64,000 bases of DNA from Haliotis asinina. Lineage: Eukaryota; Mollusca; Gastropoda; Lepetellida; Haliotidae. Position numbers and translations under genes: made by a program. Under the pieces are notes generated by a model that made no database searches, was not told the origin of the DNA, and saw only the letters and a program-made list of their open reading frames with translations. Location of the stretch: the NCBI RefSeq assembly GCF_037392515.1, contig NC_090283.1, forward strand, positions 23,471,749 to 23,535,748. The letters run 5' to 3'. Within the stretch, counting starts at the first letter, position 1. The number at the start of each line of letters is the position of its first letter. Below are positions 18,895 through 31,934 of the stretch, piece after piece.

Positions 18895-19475
18895 AAGACC
18901 GAACGTTATTATAGCTAAAATGAATAGAATTTTTTATAAAAGAATAATAAAAACAGCGGCATCGGTTTAGAAGCATTTACTGCCAACAACAAAACGACGG
19001 AGGTCACTGACACACATTTTACAAATATAGTCACGTCATAGAACAACAGAGATGACGTCACTATTGAAAGTGACGACATTCGACCTTGACCTTTGCTCAT
19101 ACTACCAGCCGCCATTGTTTTCAGTGATCAACAACGTTAGACTTCAAGTCGATATTTTCATTGCTGTATGTTGTCATTTATGGCACAATCGTTATGGATG
19201 GCACAAGCAGGAAAGTACATAATGGCACAGGCACATGTGACGAATGTGAGCCAGACATATGGTCAATAATGAACCCAAGTTCATTCGAGCCGTAGGTGAT
19301 TGAACTTCGACAGCTGGGCTACTTATGACGTCACCTAACAACGGGCTTGATAATGGCCCGTCGTCAAGCATTTTGCGAGCGTTATCAAGTTACAGTGGAC
19401 CGCTCATTTCTGATAACGAGCGGTCGTTTTAATGATAATTCTATCCATTTTAGCTATAATTTAAGTTTTAGACCC
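18895..19475. repeat. Possible non-autonomous DNA element with short inverted repeats
   Basis: The reverse complement of about 18895-18935 (attctattcattttagctat) matches 19438-19464 (attctatccattttagctat). The arms are about 500 bases apart and no ORF lies between. A MITE-like element or chance fold-back are the options; target-site duplications were not identified. Confidence 0.4.
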
Positions 19476-20185
19476 TTTAAACGTACTGAATCTTTTCCGA
19501 CGACGATTCTATCCTTGGACTTGTTGTTTTGTTTAAGCATTTGTTTCTGTTTAGGTTTTTGAGATAACTGAGAAACAAAATGGCTCCTAAAACATTTTTT
19601 GAACCAGCAGATGGTTGAATTACGTCAGGTCATTAGTTGTGGTCCAGGTGTAATCCATTAGTCAAGCAGCTGGAACCTCTGAATTTCGAAATGTGACTTT
19701 TCATTTGTTTTTATTTATCAGTTTTGAGCTTTGAACCTTGAATTTTGAAATTAAAAAGACGCCTACCGATCTTTGTCACACTCATTACTGTCTGCACAGT
19801 TATCAATACGATGATACCGACTGCCTACCACATGTCCTTGTCTCCACGGGGGCGATGTGATATCTGTGAACGAAAGAGTGGCGGAAACCATTGTGCCACT
19901 CGTCCATGGCATATTCCTTGTGTTAAGAGTGTGTATTTTCTGTATATTTTGTTATTAATTCAGTAATAATTATTATTGGGTCACAACATTTCGAGTTTTG
20001 AATATTAATTATGATGGGTCACATTTCGTTTTAATAGATGGTCAACACTTTTAGGATTCTGGTTTTCCGGAATTTATCTGCTCCTAGTTTTCGATGTGTC
20101 TATTTCCGGGAGACTTATTCTAGGTCATTCTACAGTGTTGGCGCTGTTCGTTTGTGCCCGAACTTTCGGGAATAACTTAGTAAAT
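19476..20185. other. Gene-free host DNA upstream of a promoter-like site
   Basis: No coding exon supported. Two gggtcaca motifs (about 19978 and 20015) are 37 bases apart. Confidence 0.35.
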
Positions 20186-20361
20186 ATATATAAAGGCTGG
20201 CTGCCCTGTTGAGGGCGACACTCATTCATATTTGCTGGAGTTACATCACTGTCACGCTTGATCATCAAAACCGGTCAACGCCTGACCTACATTATCTGCT
20301 GTCACACCGATCGCTGTGTTTACATTCTGCATTGTTGATTACCTCTCGTACTGAGACTTTG
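20186..20361 (+). promoter_or_regulatory. TATA promoter and non-coding first exon, or LTR-like unit
   Basis: tatataaagg (from 20186) is followed by about 165 bases and a strong donor (actttg|gtgagt at 20361). No ORF follows downstream. The layout fits a host 5' exon or a solitary LTR of a retroelement; no matching second copy or LTR ends were found in the window. Confidence 0.35.
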
Positions 20362-20886
20362 GTGAGTTTGCTATATTGTATTTTGTGACCCATTGACTTA
20401 GATTTTGTCTCTCTTGAATTGGATTTGTAATCAGCATTGTTATATTGACTTGTGACTTTGCATACCTTGCTCTCGTTGCATAATAATACAGAATTCGAAC
20501 GTTTTCGACTTGTCTTTGTTCTGTTTTGCTGGTTCACAGGGGATTTCTTAAATTGTTGTCACGGTAAATTCTTAACCGTAACACTTGACAACTCAAGGAA
20601 CTGGACATCATAATTAACGAAAATTAGAATTTACAACAGAATGTCAACACAAGTAATTTTCAGATTACTATCAATGCTAAAGATAGACTTACTCATACGT
20701 ATTTATCAACTTATATCGCATGGTTAATAAGAACACCTGACCCTCTGTCGTGTTTATAGTTTGAAAAATAATTTTAAATCCTTAACGATAGTATTGACAT
20801 TCAGATTATCAGGTTTGCTTTCATGCGTACAACTTAATATCTGAGAAGCTGCTTTTACAATTACCATTACTTATTCATTCATTCAG
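20362..20886. other. Gene-free host DNA
   Basis: No supported features. The T-rich stretch to about 20585 ends in aaccgtaaca, which could be the end of an LTR-like unit starting upstream. Confidence 0.3.
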
Positions 20887-21068
20887 TTACAAGTGGAAGC
20901 TTTCAAAACTGGCATCTGTCCAATCTGGCCAGTTGTCGACACCGGCATACAATCTCAGGCCCATCCATGACTTGCACATTTACCATCAGCTCTACAATCC
21001 AGCACTTCCTCTAAACCAGATGTTTTCCTCAGTCCCAGTGAGTGCCCGTTTTAGACAGCTTCTGCTGT
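20887..21068 (+). repeat. Dispersed repeat, copy 2 (pair with 13226-13410)
   Basis: Same orientation and content as 13226-13410, with scattered substitutions throughout, so both are old insertions of one family. Confidence 0.7.
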
Positions 21069-21262
21069 ACTTTGTTACACCACATCTTGCGACATTACTG
21101 TTGTCTGGGCGAATGATGTATGGGGGTGGGGTTGTCGTATGGGGCAGCAGTATCAGGGAGGAATCGCTTATTATGGGTGGTGATCCTCTCCGCTACAAAG
21201 CTAGACCATGACTGCTATCCTGACTTCTCTAACAACGTTTTGGAACTACTCAGGTGTTACAG

Positions 21263-21530
21263 GTAGTTAGTGAGTGAGTGCGTGAATGAGAGGCAAGGTG
21301 TTTCTGTTTTTGGTTGTTTTACGCCGCATTGAACAATATTCCAGAAATATGACGGCGACATGTAAGTAATCGAGCCTGGGACAGACAATCCAGTGACCAA
21401 CAGCATGAGCATCGATCAACGCGTTTGGGGTACGATGGCATATGTCAGTGAAGTCAGCGAGCATGACAAGCTGACACGACAAGACTGGGTTGCTGCAGAC
21501 CACTGTTTAACCCGGATCTCTATGGGTAGT
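21263..21530 (+). repeat. Abalone-type SINE/short repeat, diverged
   Basis: gtgagtgagtg start, acgccgcattgaacaatatt, agcatgagcatcgatcaacg and agactgggttgct blocks in order; missing the middle of the 'gtcgcctcttacgac' part. Confidence 0.75.
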
Positions 21531-21934
21531 GTCGTTTAGTATTCAAACACTGAACTTCTCAATCCGATCTGAGAACGCACAGGTGGAATGCCGATTTCTG
21601 TGTATTCATAGTTTTAAAATGTAGCAAAAATAAACATAAAAGAACAACCGTGTGCCAAACACGTATACGAGTGTATACCAAATTTCATGTATATTTTATG
21701 ACATTCGAATATTTTCTACACAGCAACAGTTCAAAAATAAGATACATGGCTGAACAACGTCTTTATTGCAATTAGGAGCGACATTTCAACTGATGTTTAA
21801 CCACCATGCAATCGATGTACGAGTATGAACGAGAGGCTTCTATACAGGTGAGAGTAAATAGTTTACAGTTAAATGGATTGAGTGCAAGTACAATAAAGTT
21901 GACAAACCTGAATCATAACCAAAGGCTTTTGTCT

Positions 21935-22375
21935 GGTTTGTTTTACGTCGCCCTCAGCAATATTCCAACTAGTTTAGTCTGCCAGTTCTGCCAGTACCTT
22001 TTGTTGAAAATGTGTGTTTATACTTTAGTTTAATGAACCAGTTGATTCTGCAACGTTTGTGACTAAGTGAGTGTGTTCAGTTTTACGCCGCACTCAGCAA
22101 TATTCCAACTACATCGCGGCGAACTGTAACAATCGAGTCAGGCCCAATGATTGTCATAATGGGCGTGAATCCAAGCAACTTTGTTACAACCACATCATCA
22201 GACCAGACCACCAAGTCTCACCATCACATTCAGGTCAGTATCATGAGCATCGACTATGGTCCAGTGGCAAGTGTCAACCAAGTCAGCGAGTCTGACCATC
22301 CCGTTAGACGCTTCTTAAGACAGGCATGGATTACTAAAATCCTATCCAAACCCGGATCTTCACGGGTCGACGAAC
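21935..22375 (+). repeat. Two SINE/short repeat copies, first truncated
   Basis: A truncated start (ttttacgtcgccctcagcaa at about 21946) is followed by a longer copy from 22064 (gtgagtgtgttcagttttac...) through gtgtcaaccaagtcagcgag to ggatcttcacgggtcg near 22372. Confidence 0.75.
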
Positions 22376-23462
22376 CAAAGGAAGCAATCTACATCCAAAC
22401 ACTGCAATTATCAAGTGAGGTTGAAACTTCAGCTTACCATCATGAAATGTTCCAGTCAGACATCATCCTTGTTTATCCTTCTGACTAACTACACGCACAC
22501 ACTTCAGTTTTTGGACTAATTAGTTATCTTACGTCTTTGGATTTACCAATACATTCTGCAGGGAAATCATACATACCGGAATTCAACTATCTAAGCGAGA
22601 GTAGTCTGAGCCAAAAATGCGTTTCGGAATTTAGGATTGTATTTGTTGTTATGATCACAGTCTACAAAATTCCAGTTGGTAGGTTTGTAGATTTCGAGTT
22701 TTGACGAGACAATTAAGCAATCAGCAGAAGCATAAATGCTGTAATCGGGATGCAGTGCCTTTATCAGACGCGCAGTTCAACATGCCTTATCACATTTTAT
22801 CTTACAACATGCTCAATTTGCTCAGGGCAAATGTTATTTATTTTCCCCTAGTTCATTGCTGTCATCCTCAATATTCCAGAAAGTGCGTCCGGTCAAACTA
22901 TAAAATGTCGCGAAAGCCGAAGCCGTAGGCATTGAATGCGAGATGAGTAAATTTTTTTGGTTGTTGTTTTACAGATATAACTCACATTTACAGAGACTTC
23001 AAATAACGAGTCAGCTCAAAGAGGTCAAATCATTTCCCGCTTTGAGTATTGTTATAGTGCAAATATTTCACGCATAATAACTATAATATTCAAAATGTAT
23101 AAGAATTCACAAATATACCTATATTGCAATTTTTCGTTCTTACAAACAAAGTAACCCACTCAGGTTGTAAAATACATGCCGCCAGACATAGACATACTGT
23201 TTGCACTGGAGTTACCGGCTGCATGTCACTTCCTGATTGACAAGCTGACCACTTAATTATAATCCCACAGACAAGTCGGCGGTCAATCTGAAATGCTTCT
23301 GGCTAAATGAAACGGTAGCCTTTGTGTTTGTATTACCACCGTCCGGTTTCAGTCAGACATGCATTAGGCAATTTATGAGAATATTGTGTCAACCAGGAAC
23401 TACCCATGAAATAACAAAGGGATAACGGTGACAACAATTTACAACTGCTATGCGTTCCTCCG
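22376..23462. other. Gene-free host DNA
   Basis: No exon, repeat or element could be supported here. Confidence 0.4.
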
Positions 23463-23463
23463 A

Positions 23464-23575
23464 TATATAAGCAGGCGCAGTTTTACTGTCAAGTCACTCT
23501 GCATCTGAATAAATCTTGGAACGCTAGCAACTCTGATGTCATCATTATCCTGAATTCATCTGTTTTACTTTAAGG
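23464..23575 (+). promoter_or_regulatory. TATA promoter and non-coding first exon with splice donor
   Basis: tatataagcaggcgcag (from 23464) is followed at the expected distance by tactgtcaagtcactctgca and a short ATG-poor exon ending in ctttaag|gtaaga (donor at 23575). The downstream plus strand has no supported coding exon before gene A on the other strand. The last 79 bases are repeated at 24290-24368. Confidence 0.4.
23497..23575 (+). repeat. 79-bp direct repeat, copy 1
   Basis: Matches 24290-24368 with about three substitutions. Copy 1 ends exactly at a splice-donor-like site (taag|gtaaga), whereas copy 2 continues with taaggcgaaa. Confidence 0.9.
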
Positions 23576-23576
23576 T

Positions 23577-24289
23577 AAGACATTTTTCATGGTTGTTTCT
23601 ATGTTCGTTTAATTACACGTTGAAAGTGTTTTGTGATTACTGTTTTAGATGTCGGTAACTTCAAATCATATATATTATTTTAGATGTTCGGCTAACTGAC
23701 TCACTTTCATTGGTTTAGTTATCGTTCAATGTATTGTGAAATTGTTGAAATGTTTGTGAAGGTTTGAAACCCCCCAAACATGAGTACACTTACACGTATG
23801 TAAAAGTATTGTTTCAAACATTTTGTTCTATAGAGTTTGTATTAAAATGAGTACGGTGGTGCGTAAAGGCACTACCGTAAAACATCTACAATAGGTATAA
23901 TAGTTAATGTTGCATTATTTTAAGCTGAGGTTACAACAGAAATCTAATGTGTTACCGTATGTTTGTGTATTGTATGTGTCATTCAGTAAACTTTAAAACA
24001 TTTTTCAGCAAGGTATTACACAAAAGTATATTGTCCAACTTACGTTGATGTTGTGATAAATATAATGTTATGTATACAAATACTCATATCAGTTATTTGT
24101 AATAATGTACCGTATCATGTGTTCATACACATATGTATATTTAAATGTATATAACTTAACTGAAATACAATATTTATGTAATGTTTAAAACATTGATGTT
24201 CTGCTAAGTTTGAGAGTTATGAAGATGAATATTATATGATTGTTCTCATATCTTCATATACTGATTTGAACTGAAATGTTTGTTAACGA
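23577..24289. other. Gene-free A+T-rich spacer between 79-bp repeats
   Basis: Very A+T-rich, intron-like, without supported coding content. Confidence 0.4.
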
Positions 24290-24368
24290 CTCTGTATCTG
24301 AATAAACCTTGGAACGCTAGCAACTCTGATGTCATCATTATCCTGAATTCATCTGTTTTACTTTAAGG
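24290..24368 (+). repeat. 79-bp direct repeat, copy 2
   Basis: Second copy of 23497-23575, about 125 bases beyond the 3' end of gene A exon 3. Confidence 0.9.
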
Positions 24369-24493
24369 CGAAAAATACAGTGAGATGGACGACCATATGG
24401 CACCAAATTTCCGTTTTACGTTCAAGACAGTGTCCATATGATTCATTCAGCTGAACCAAGAATGATACATTTTGATACAGGACTGGAATGAGA

Positions 24494-26221
24494 TTACACT
24501 TCACAATCTCTAGAATAATGAGTCACGATCGTCCTGTCGTCCACCATGGTGCAGTCAGTTTTGAGAGTTGCCGAAGTGAGGTCACATCTCACGCGTACCC
24601 TTGACCAATCAGCTGACCGACATTCAAAGTTAGTTTCGTTTGTACAGTGGTCCCTGCACTGTTTGTCCGTCAAGCCGTAGAATGTAGCCATGTTGTTCCT
24701 CCCGATGAAGTAGCCGCGTAATGTTGTGTAATGATGGCCGTACTCAGTGCAATCTGTAATGGGATATTGTACCATTGTGAGCGAGGAGGTTTCATTTCCA
24801 AGACCAAGGTTGTAATTATGCATCCAGTAATACAGATTGTCATGAAGGCAGTCACATAAGCTAAACAAATTATTAGTATGGACATGCATTCTTCATACAT
24901 ACCCAGAACGTAAAATTTATTAGGTAGACATAATTGTACCCACTTGCTTTGCAGGCCGCTGATAGTGGCGAGAAGGAGAACCCTGGGTCACACATGCACT
25001 CCGAGTTGACACAGACAGAGTCTGGCACTGTACACTCGGAGGTTTCCTGACATGATGATCCAATAAATCCTTCCGCTGCAACAGAAGTTTTCATTCGTGT
25101 TATTTAGGCGATATACACACTGTTCTTCTGTAAGCATTGAAACTTACGATAAGGCTAGTTCTGTCTTACTTACATATTTGAAATAAATAAAATTAATTAG
25201 TCGACACTCTAAAAAGCTGACTCTAAACCATCGAGCAAAAGAATATACACAGGTAGTGTTTCTTCCAATGAGATAAAAATAACAAAGCATTTTGATGACA
25301 TGGCAATGTACACTGAAGCACACTGCAATGCACGAGTTTATCAGCAATTTTGACATTTTACCGATATATAGCGGTGTAGTTATGACCACTGCAGAGGCTT
25401 CTTCCGATGATGGAAGGTCAAGGCCATTCAACGCAGCGGTCGATTGGACCAGCAGCACGGAAGAATCGACACAGGCGAACGGCTGTAAATCGGCGATGAC
25501 CCAATGGTGTGGCTGCTGATGACGTCATCGTCAACATTTGGTTGTGTAGGTGAATAACCCGCAGATAGCGATCCTCTTGGGGTGTTGGGACTCTGGGATG
25601 ACCAATTCTGGGTCGATCATATGTCTAGCCTGTCATATTGAAACGGTTTAACAGCTGAAAAATAGTTTGTCTTGATCAACCCGATGTCCTTGCAACACGG
25701 CTGTTGAAAGTACCCATATGTGATGTTCCTGTGGACCTTCCCACTTCGATGACGTCAATCTTGGCATTTTCTCGTGAGATTTGTGTCAAGTGACTGTTCA
25801 TTCTTCATGAGAAACATGTCTGAACATTGTGTAACAAAGTGGACTCAGTGGGCCATGACAACTGTGTTAACAAATCCATTTTAACGAAAGGGAGAGAGAA
25901 GAAGCCATGTCTAACCCGTAGAATCGGGGTTGATGTAGGGGCCATAGAAACTCAGAACAATGACCAAATGGTCAGTGTAGGGTAGCTCCCCGTTGCTCCA
26001 TGAGTGGACTATTGCCCTGTACAGTAGACTCTAGCCAGTGTAGTAAGAGTGACCAGGGGTCTAAGAGATCGTGTAGAAATCCCCTGGATAATGGTCACTG
26101 GACAGTGCAGAAAAACTCTGGCCGAGCATGGCTAACGTATAAAGAGGAGGTCTCAATTATCAGGCAGAGAGAGAAGGAGTTCACAACACAACCTCGCTAC
26201 TACCCAGGCTCTGTCTCTCTT

Positions 26222-26287
<66 letters not shown>

Positions 26288-29200
26288 AGGTGAGTATGTG
26301 ACGGAGTTGAAAAATAAAGAAGCGTCTACATCCTTGTATTTCTGGTTGTTGTTTCTTACTTTGTTACAAGTAAGGGGCTGGATGGGTTCTTGATTGGTGC
26401 CGTGACCCAGAGCACCCAGTGGACTGCGAAATACGAGTGAGTAACTATGGGTTCGTTAATACTCTGGTTGGCCAGGAATTAGGCGAAGTTTTACAAAGGT
26501 TGGCAGGACAGATAACGGGACAGTTAGCGAATTTGTCAACCACACTAGGGGCTCAGGGTATTTCCAGTGTAGTGCAAAATTTTGAGGCAGAACCTAAGAG
26601 ATACAAAGGATGAATTAAAAGTATTGAGAAATACGCTATCCTGACTAATGCTAATGACAACCAAAGGAAACTAATTGCTTACCAAAGAAGTACAGGTACA
26701 GTCAGTGATTTTATCCAGCGATACATGTCAGATCATGAACAGGCAACTTGGGAAGAATTAAAGGCTGAAATAGCACAGAGATTTGCTGAGATAACTGACT
26801 CCCAACACGCTTTTATGTTATTAAGAACATTGAGACAAAAACAGGGGGAAATGTGCAAATGTTCGCCGAAAGGCTACTGAACCTAGCAGAAGAGGCTTAT
26901 GCAGGACAAGATGGCAATGGGTTAGCGGTTGAAAGACAGCTGGTAGGGTTCTTTATTGATGGGTTGACACATGATTATTTAAAAAAGAAAATCATGAGAG
27001 AGATCCTCCAAATTTAGCAACAGCAGTTACTTCAGCAACCCATGAACAGAATCTTAGGGCTCGTTTCCATTTGAGAATAGGGACGTCCGCCTCATCGGGA
27101 TATCGCAAGATGGAATCTGGTAATAATCGAAGTGATGGATCCTATTCACAAGGGCTAGGAGAACATGGACATATTATATTGCTGGCAGACCGAATTCATG
27201 TAGCATAAAGATAGGAAAACAAAGGGTTCTTAAAGGTGTTTAACTGACTCAGGAGCAGAAGTCTCCTTAATGCATAAAAGGGTATTTGATTTACTGCAAT
27301 GGGGTTAAATTAGATGAAAGAACGGTGTCCTTACAAGGAGTCAATGGGACTTTATTAACTGTAGAGGGCAGCGCTACAATCACGTTCAGGCTTAGGGGGA
27401 TAACACTTTCCCATAAATTTGGAACGACAACAAAAGCTCACGCAGAACATCTCAGAGTAGCGGACCTTGACGAATGGGATATCCCAAAGAAACCGGATGG
27501 CCGCCCAAGACGGAAGGCTACTTTAGTTGTTTCTCCGTCCTCTGACTCAGGTTCTGATGAATCAGATTTGCCGACAAAAAATCCACTGGTACAAATTGCT
27601 AAACGGTGTCGACACAGAGAGATCTGACTCATATGAATTAGCTGAATTGGCTAAACGTCTACACAATAGTAAAAGAAATCACCTGTATGACGATAGTGAA
27701 TTGGACCCCTCTAACAAGTCATCCGATACGACTAGCGGACAACCTGATATGGCTACGTCCAGTGATGAGGAACATGCCTTTGCTGGCGCAGTAAGCCATA
27801 AATCCCGATTGAACAGTGATAGGAAACACGATAGTAACGTTAAAAGTTTGTTAGAAGCTATAGCCCAACTGGTATAAGGCTTCATGACAGTGAGGGGTTA
27901 GCACAAATATTGTGTATATTATGTATCCAGTTACGACGTATTTACATGTAACCACAAACTGTATGATGAGTTATTATATTTGGTGGTAGACGTACAGACT
28001 GGATGAATGAAACTTGTCATGACAATACATGTGTACTTATAGATAATTATTGTGTTTTCCAGAACGCAAGAATGGGTGGTCTCTTGTTCTTGTTAATTGG
28101 TATAGCCAGTGGTACTATGATGTTTATGAGAACGTAGTATTCCAGAAATTAAATGACATAACGACTACACGTTCTAAATGGCTAATTACCCTTGTAATTG
28201 ACTTGGACCCATACTATGCTTTCCTCAATAAGTGTCCCAATGACATTGACGCAACACTCTGTGCGAGGGTTAATTAATAAACATCATCGTGATAATTCAA
28301 CTAGTATATTGGGCATGTTTAGAAAGTTAGACCAAGGTCTCATTGGACTCAATATATCCTTGAAGGCACTTGAGAGCTGTTTTCACGAATATCAACGATT
28401 GTCACGACCAAAAAGGACATTGTTACAGTTTGTAGGAAAAGCGCTAAGTTTTTTTATTTGGCCCTGTGTCAGATGAAGATCTATCAGGAATTAAAAACAA
28501 CATTAAAAAGCTAACCGACAATCAAGCAAGTATGGCACACGTAGTACAGGAAGGTCTAACAATCTCAAATGCATCACGAGTAGAAATTAACGGCAATAGG
28601 CATGCGATAAATAACATTATTGGCAGCTTACAAGTAATTGAAGAAAGACTGGCAAACGTGACTTATTGACAGATGTGCGTATCACGAAACTGGAATGGAC
28701 CGTAAGAGCATATTTACAATTGGAATTGGTGATCCAAGAGATAAGGGACACTCTACAACTTCTGTCCACATACCTTGAACATATCCACCTGCAATTAAAT
28801 ATACTATCTTTGAGCCACATGTCTCCAAGTACTATCGCCCCTATTACTTTGACAACTCTGAAGGACGTTCAATTTAGCAGGAGATCCGGAAAAAAGAATT
28901 GTCAAACACTAAAATGTAACACTGTCCTTTATGATAACAAGATAATAGTAATTGTTCCTCTGTCTTTGCTTGACTTATACGGACATTTCGAAATTTACCA
29001 AGCCCAAAATCTCTCAATTCCGATAATGTTCAATGATCTCAATATCAAGGAAAATTCTATCAATAACATGGTGTCCAGATATAAGCTAGAAACTAGTTTG
29101 ATAGCAACTAACGCTAAGCGCACAAAATACTTGCTTCTATGCGGGGCTGAATGAAGCTTGTGTACTGGATCCTTGACGAATTATTACCAAATTCAGCGTC

Positions 29201-31934
29201 CAGTATATCCTATTAATCCTAGCCGTCTCTGTATCATTGCCCTGTTCACGAAAAATATCGAAAAAGTAAAGATGCTGTGTGATACCGAGGTTAAGCCACG
29301 AGCTATCCTGCCCCAGGCAGAATATTTATCTGATGGTCAATGGGCCGTAGCAACCACTGACAGGCTTGAATTCACAGTCGTGTGCGACAATGATGTACGA
29401 CAACTTCGTACAATAAGAGTTTATCCTCCCCTCGATGTAGTGAAACTTAACGCGACTTGTTCGGCCTCGAACGATCATGTGACCTTACTTCCCTATAATC
29501 ACAAAGAAACCAAGCATTCTGTGGACAATAATGTCCTAAGGTTAATACGTAAAGTGAATATATCCAGTATGTTTATTCTAGAACCATTACGAAAGCAACT
29601 TCCAAATTTAATTTTGTCCAAGTTGCCAGATAAGCTAAAGGGGGTCGAGAGTATTCCAGTGCATCACTTAATGCAGCAGCTAAGGGATAGAGATACAACT
29701 GTTGATAACGGGGAGATGTCTTATTGGAAATACTTTCTGTTAATGGGGTTCATAATTGCCTTGGTAATCATAATGTTCATAGGATACGGAAAAATTGTAA
29801 AATCCTGGCTAGCCAAAAGAATAAAGAGGGGAAGACACAACCAGGTTACTCCCGAATTTGAAATGGTGCCGATGGAGTCAGGAAGTGCGAGAAACGCCAA
29901 GAGAGAGCGAGTAGCCTCTGCGCCACTTCTACAGGGAGGAGAGATTGACGCCAGCGATGCAGACACAGCACCGGTCATCAGACAACTATACCTAGGACTA
30001 GATATGTTGCAACGAGATCCCTAAAGGCCTTTTAACTGGATCTGACGCAGAATTGGGAGGAGTGCTGAGAACTCAGAGATGCAGTTAGCGAAGAATGTGG
30101 ATTGTACTGGCTGCAGGATATATGTGCTTGGTGTCCAGAAGAGGCTATACGTGCAGCCGACACCCTACGCTGTGGACAAACTGTACATAAATATTCAAAT
30201 AACCCTATGAAGTTTACGAAAGATGTGACTTGTTACAGCAACTATTGGTGATTAAGCAACTCAGTGTGTATACATGAACTCACCATGTGCTTGGTGTGAA
30301 GAAGAGGCTATATGTGCAGCCAACACCCTATGCTGTGGACCATTGCACCAAGACTTTTACATCAATCAGTGATCATATATAAACACAACGTAAGGACTGT
30401 TCTATAAATCCTAGACGATCCTATGAAGAAACCCCGATAATTGAATGTTAAAAGAAAATTTCCGTTTGGAAATGTTCTTGTTTCAAGGGGACGAACGTAG
30501 CAAAGTGGACTCAGTGGGCCATGACAGCTGTGTTAACAAATCCATTTTAACGAAAGGGAGAGAGAGAAGCCATGTCTAACCCGGAGTATCGGGGTTGATG
30601 TAGGGGCCACAGCCTGCGTGCAGAAACTCAGAACAATGACCAAATGGTCAGTGCAGGTTAGCTCCCCGTAGCTCCATGAGTGGACAATTGCCCTGTATAG
30701 TAGACTCTAGCCAGTGTAGTAAGAGTGACCAGGGGTCTAAGAGATCGTGTAGAAATCCCCTGGATAATGGTCACTGGACAGTGCAGAAAAACTCTGGCCG
30801 AGCATGACTAACGTATAAAGAGGAGGTCTCAATTATCAGGCAGACACAGAAGGAGTTCACAACACAGCTTCGCTACTACCCAGGCTCTGTCTCTCTCCCT
30901 CTCTCTCTCTCCCAGGTGACTATGTGACGGAGTTGAAGAATAAAGAAACGTCTACATTGTTGTATTTCTGGTTGTTGTCTCTTACTTTGTTACAATTGCT
31001 CGTGCATGAGACAACAATCACAAGTTTGCAAAACACCTACAATTGATTTTGGTTGCATTTTGGTAAATGAAACACGATGATTGCGTTCTATACAACCAGT
31101 GTTCCTCAATAATTTTAGTAATTAGAACGCAAATTTAGGATTGCAGCAACAATTACATATGTGTACTTTCTTTTGTTCGGCAGGTTATAAAAGTGTTTTT
31201 GAAAAATCAGTGAAAATTGATTAAACTGGATTGCTAATTCGATATCGAACAATATGTACACAGTATATCAACTTCAGCAAAACTTCATCCACACTTGAAC
31301 TAGTGGATCCTGTGAATTCAGAACCGGTATGGATTCAGCAAATGTGTGGAGGAACGAAACCATATTGGAAATACAAAGAGACAAAAATAGAAAATAGTCA
31401 CTGAACGATTTGTAGAGTCGCGTTAAAAAACAGTACCACTCTTTTAAGTGGCAACACGAGTGTTAAAATTATAATCATAATTATTCATGATGTGTAAGTT
31501 TGAAGTGCTCTGAAAGTGTCATTACCTCAAATTTATCTTTTGATAATCTAACGCAAAATATGATACACTGGACCCTGTAAACTAACAAATGCCCATCGAA
31601 CAGTACCTTTTTCTGCCGCATACAGAACATATCCTGGTGCTGAGTCATACATAGAGTTAGGGTTGAAGGTAACGGCGTACCCTCGACAGACAGATTCTTC
31701 TGTGTTGACTTGAAAACTAACACAAGTTTTCTCTTGGGAACAGAATGTGGCACATTCAGCAATCATCGTACAGTTCTTCATCCACAACAACCAGTGGGAG
31801 AACAGCCGATTGTCAAGCCTAGTAGCATGACTATAGTAATAATTACTACACCTCTGAATAATGCTTTTTGAATGCACCGAACACGTCCACCATAGTGCCA
31901 GGATATATAAGTACGTTCTAGACATTCTTGTCAT
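24494..31934 (-). CDS. Gene A: secreted PAN/apple - EGF/EB-like - PAN/apple protein
   Basis: Three minus-strand exons, 31607-31934, 24944-25075 and 24494-24753, give 720 coding bases (239 residues). Exon 1 encodes a signal peptide (YLYILALWWTCSVHS) and a PAN/apple-like domain (ECATFCSQEKTCVSF). Exon 2 is exactly 132 bases and encodes a six-cysteine EGF/EB-like module (GSSCQETSECTVPDSVC, ECMC). Exon 3 encodes a second PAN/apple-like domain (KQCRDHCTNETNFECRS) and the stop. Donors are aaag|gtactg and caa|gtgggt; acceptors are ttgcag and attacag; both introns are phase 1. PAN domains usually bind protein or glycan; the exact role is unknown. The large intron holds an LTR-element fossil. Genes B and C share all exon borders. 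Confidence 0.72.
25076..25829. other. Gene A intron 1, left of the LTR insertion
   Basis: No exon recognised. Bases 25826-25829 (attg) are the left copy of the LTR element's target duplication. Confidence 0.5.
25830..26368 (+). repeat. Left LTR
   Basis: Starts tgtaacaaag and ends ctttgttaca, a perfect 10-base terminal inverted repeat. Contains gtataaagag (TATA-like, about 26137) and a long (CT)n at 26217-26285 that is much shorter in the right LTR. Confidence 0.9.
28460..30024 (+). other. Envelope-like region of the LTR fossil
   Basis: The end of this region (29158-30024) encodes an extracellular part, one transmembrane segment and a basic tail, the layout of a retroelement envelope protein. 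It ends about 470 bases before the right LTR, the usual place for env. The copy is old and incomplete; family not resolved. Confidence 0.5.
30496..30994 (+). repeat. Right LTR
   Basis: Matches the left LTR nearly throughout. It differs by scattered substitutions, a 12-base insertion (agcctgcgtgca-like, about 30610) and a shorter CT tract (30893-30912). It ends tttgttaca, followed by the attg target duplication. Confidence 0.9.
30995..31606. other. Gene A intron 1, right of the LTR insertion
   Basis: No exon or repeat recognised. Confidence 0.5.

Larger units (their letters stand above)
25830..30994 (+). mobile_element. LTR retroelement fossil with envelope-like region, in gene A intron
   Basis: Two LTRs in the same direction (25830-26368 and 30496-30994) bound a 4.1-kb interior, flanked by a 4-base target duplication attg (25826-25829 and 30995-30998). 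The interior has a Gag-like region (about 26420-27120), a protease-like trace (about 27240-27280) and an envelope-like region (about 28460-30024) with a membrane anchor near its end. No reverse transcriptase or integrase was recognised, so the copy is incomplete and broken in several places. The LTRs differ by a few percent by eye, so it is not a recent arrival. Family: Gypsy-like is the best guess. Confidence 0.8.
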
